From Tetmemena sp. SeJ-2015 (Eukaryota; Ciliophora; Spirotrichea; Sporadotrichida; Oxytrichidae): a stretch of DNA of 64,000 nucleotides. The notes below the pieces were generated by a model. It did no database searches. It had not been told where the DNA came from and was given only the letters and a program-made list of their open reading frames with translations. The stretch's first letter is position 1. Every line of letters begins with the position of its first letter. Below, piece by piece: positions 61,296-64,000 of the stretch. The stretch spans positions 62,001 through 126,000 of the forward strand of contig JAJKFJ010021735.1 in NCBI GenBank assembly GCA_027382625.1, given 5' to 3'. A program made the position numbers and the translations under genes.

Positions 61296-61956
61296 GCACT
61301 TAAGGTATAATACAAAGATATTTATTCACTTAAATATTGCTCATATTTGCTACACAAAGATGTTTTTACAATAGATATTTATCCCATTTTAGCATATTTA
61401 TGGACTTTAAGCCTTATTTTATTGCTCTTAGAATTCAAATTATCCGAGTAATATTTAATTATTACAACGAAGAGCAATTTATTTCATTTTATTATTGATC
61501 AAAGCTATTTTGGGAATAATAGCTAAGAATAATTTTCATTACCATAATGTTAAAGATTTCATTATTTTTGAATTGCTTCTTTTATCTTTTACTATAAGCC
61601 ATAGATCTCACAAAAATATTATTTCACCGAGCGGATGATGCTCACTGATTGGGCGAAACTTGAAGAAACTATATTTAAATTATTTTTTTTGAAATTAAGT
61701 TCTCTTTATCGCACTGCAGAGTTGAATAAATAAATATAAAATTTCTAATGAATGTAGTCCCATATGTTTCTGCAACAAAAATATACACTTATGATAAAGA
61801 GTAAGTATTCTTTTATTTTAAGGTTAAATAGATACCTATCCTTCACAGCTTATTTAAAATACTATTATAGATTTATGAAAAGAAGATTAAATTATCATTA
61901 TATAGTTAATTAAATTAATATTAAAATTAAATTTTTTATATTCGAGATTACTGATT
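61296..61956. other. AT-rich spacer
   Basis: No coding frame or repeat recognised. Confidence 0.4.
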
Positions 61957-62824
61957 AGCATTTATTTTGGTAGCTTGATGGCGTGCGAAAATATAGATGA
62001 TGATTAGGGAGGCCACGATATATAAGTTGATGCGAATGTAGTCATATTGCTAGTCTATCCAAAAGTAGGTCCTCACTGGCACATAAGTGCACAGTATTAA
62101 GAAAACCCACAACAATTGCTTTTTGCAATAGCTGACAGTTGAGATTGAACAAATCAATGCTGCGCAGGCCGCTAGTGAGTCTATGTGATAGTTCTGTTTC
62201 GAAATTGAACTAGTGTTCTCAACTATCGTTATCATTATTCCTAAGCTTTGAATGCTCGCGAATTGTAAAGCAATCCCTTGATATCTCTTGGTTAGTTTGT
62301 AGATAATAATTTAAAAACAAATGTAATTTTTTAATTCGATTTTTAAGATTACTATCTGAAGGAGAAATGCGACGAGGATTCCCCCAATAGAGGTGTAACT
62401 TACTCTTTGATTATGCAAGTTAAATACTCTGTAGAAGCTGAGACCTAGGTATATGAGCGCTACTATCATAGTCTCTATCGAAGCTATCTTAGCAAGGTAG
62501 ATAATTCGTTTATGCAAATATTTCTTAAAGTCCTCCTCCAACTCAACGTTTTTAAATTTCTGTGAAAAATAGTGCACATCGAAACTCCGATAGATCTTCT
62601 TCATCAAAGATAGATATATTTTGCGTTCTTCATATATGATAATTTAATATTAAAGACTTGAGCCCAAGATTGATAGCATAATCCTCTTTTTGTTGGTGAA
62701 TGTCCTCCTCTCTTGAAAGAGCAGACATTTAGTTATGATGGAAGTGAGCTGTTGTATTTTTAGTATACTGACTAACTAGGTGCGCCACTTCCAAATTTGA
62801 GACGTTATTAAGACTCAGATCCAT
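61957..62824 (-). CDS. Second histidine-kinase membrane sensor, kinase domain absent
   Basis: Starts MDLSLNNVSNLEVAHLVSQ at 62824 (an upstream in-frame extension is possible). After one frame change near 62650 it runs without interruption from about 62640 to 61957. It contains FKKYLHKRIIYLAKI, five or six hydrophobic segments, FASIQSLGIMITIVENTSS, ISTVSYCKKQLLWVFLIL and VPVRTYFWIDQQYDYIR. It is clearly homologous to the sensor of the neighbouring hybrid kinase (FSCIQSLMIVINVMENS; ATVSYCRKKLL; VTRSYFWFKD). After the last hydrophobic segment the frame runs into AT-rich DNA; no PAS, HisKA or HATPase piece for it is in the window. Either a pseudogene, a separate scrambled gene, or an alternative 5' module. 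Confidence 0.75.
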
Positions 62825-62889
62825 CTAGTTTAGGCTCACCACTTATTCAACTGATGAGGCCAGGTGCTTTGAAAACTAACAATAGATAT

Positions 62890-63373
62890 ATAAATACACT
62901 TACTTGAATACAAATTGAACTTATGAAAACGAGTGGATGTTGACGTTATTTGAATTTGAGAGAAATCATAGGTGCTTTTGCTAAGTGGTAGGAGATAAAA
63001 TAGGCTAAAAACTGGTGCTGCGATTCATCTTTAAATATATACTTTAATTTTATTATTACATCTCAATATATAGAGTTTTAATTATATAAGAAGATTCATC
63101 TTTAAAGGAGGAAATAGGTAGTGGAAAATAATTAGAACGAGTGTATGTTTCGATATAATATTTAAATTAGATGAGGAAAGAAACAAAGAAAATAAGTATC
63201 AAATTTAAGAGGCGCCCTAGTTAGAATGTTGCAAGTTAATGATTTACACTTGTAGACTTTATTAGTCCCTAATGAGTGCTACTAATTAAAGAGAAACTAA
63301 TATAATTTGCTTCAAAATAAATTTAAAACTACTCCTTGCTTCACTTGCTATTCATCTAAGGGATGTAATTATA
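62890..63373. other. Spacer
   Basis: No supported gene; AT-rich. Confidence 0.35.
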
Positions 63374-64000
63374 TCAAATTTGATAAAGGAAAAATTAAAA
63401 TTAAGGTTTGAAAGTACTCTAAGAAGAGGAAGAGGCGGCAGTATTTTCATTCCCATAGGATGCGTCATCATCTAACTCATCTTCTAACTCTTCTTCACAT
63501 GCCAGCATCATCTACTCGCTCTCCTTCTTTTTAAAGTGGGCCTAACTTTTTTTCTCCTTTTCAGGCATGTTGCTGCTTTTAAGACAGCTGGTTGGCTATT
63601 TCATAAGGGCCATTGAGCGAGTAGAGAGGCATACTGCGTCAGCTCCTCTTCTCTAGACTGCTGAAGCGGAACTCAAAGTTGCCGATTTCATCATAACTGG
63701 GCTCCTCATCATAGGCCTCTAGGCGAAAGGGTTAGGTGCTACAAAATTTCTGTAGGGATACTGATTATACTACCAAGAAGGATTGTAGTAGCTCCTTTAA
63801 TAAAAATAAAAAAGCGAGAAGCAAATTTAAGACTTTGATGGCTTGAAGAGGTTGTCGGAACTTTAACTTGCTTTAATTCTCCGGAGTGCTTATCCTCTAA
63901 CTTCACGATTCCAACAAAAGAAGAAATTAATAGAGCAGTTAAGAAAAGCCGTTTCCTCAGAGAGTACTTGATATTTAACTGAGAGCTGAAGATTGGTCGC
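63374..64000 (-). CDS. C-terminal part of an unknown protein, 5' end outside window
   Basis: On the minus strand the pieces read YYNPSWQYNQYPYRNFVAPN, then EEPSYDEIGNFEFRFSSLEK, then SLNGPYEIANQLSQKQQ. The last part is EKEKKSQAHFKKKESEQM followed by a very acidic LACEEELEDELDDDASYGNE and a Ser run, with TGA at 63374. Two or three frame changes between 63560 and 63800 suggest small IESs. Not recognised. Confidence 0.45.

Noticed and set aside
1..64000. Macronuclear origin with sequencing frameshifts
   Set aside because: Breaks are insertions of 13-61 nt bounded by exact direct repeats, and one junction is inverted with an 11-bp match. Random errors do not make this pattern.
1..64000. Transposase, CRISPR, rRNA or intact tRNA genes
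   Set aside because: None seen on either strand apart from the weak tRNA-like motif at 50.6 kb.

Overview
The window reads as germline (micronuclear) DNA of a spirotrich ciliate of the Oxytricha/Stylonychia type. UAA and UAG are read as glutamine throughout and only UGA ends genes, so an ORF call with the standard code breaks every gene into 60-130 codon scraps. The coding frames are also broken by short AT-rich insertions that lack GT...AG ends but lie between two copies of a 3-10 bp direct repeat (a pointer). Deleting one repeat plus the insertion restores a frame that matches a paralogue or a known domain. This is the structure of internal eliminated sequences (IESs) between macronuclear-destined segments (MDSs). 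True GT...AG introns of about 30-80 nt also occur.

Layout. 1-5.3 kb: two minus-strand genes, a long Q/S-rich protein with a 61-nt pure G run and a small hydrophilic protein. 5.7-12.0 kb: two tandem paralogous multi-pass membrane proteins, which calibrate the IESs. 12.9-13.5 kb: a small secreted or membrane protein (minus). 13.7-34.8 kb: a plus-strand run of ankyrin-DHHC palmitoyltransferase, Cys-rich membrane protein, pseudokinase, MORN-repeat protein, coiled-coil protein, URI-type prefoldin and a very large low-complexity protein. 35-39.5 kb: two minus-strand proteins of unknown function. 39.7-41.2 kb: an ABHD-type hydrolase. 41.3-56 kb: minus-strand genes (pseudokinase-TPR protein, candidate myristoylated protein, several unknowns), interrupted at 49.9-51.3 kb by a 697-bp inverted repeat. 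56.6-61.3 kb: a hybrid histidine kinase. 62-64 kb: a second, kinase-less copy of its membrane sensor and the end of another gene.

The most striking object is the hybrid histidine kinase. Its sensor, PAS, HisKA, HATPase and first half of the receiver lie on the minus strand. The second half of the receiver lies 4.5 kb away on the plus strand, beyond the gene's 5' end. Both pieces carry the same 11-bp sequence AGATGAGCGGA at the junction, and joining them there rebuilds a continuous receiver domain. This is a scrambled, inverted germline gene.

The genes do not form a pathway; in such genomes each usually becomes its own nanochromosome. Signalling proteins are frequent (hybrid kinase, two pseudokinases, DHHC enzyme). 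Most gene ends and several internal junctions are approximate, because frames had to be stitched by eye across IESs.
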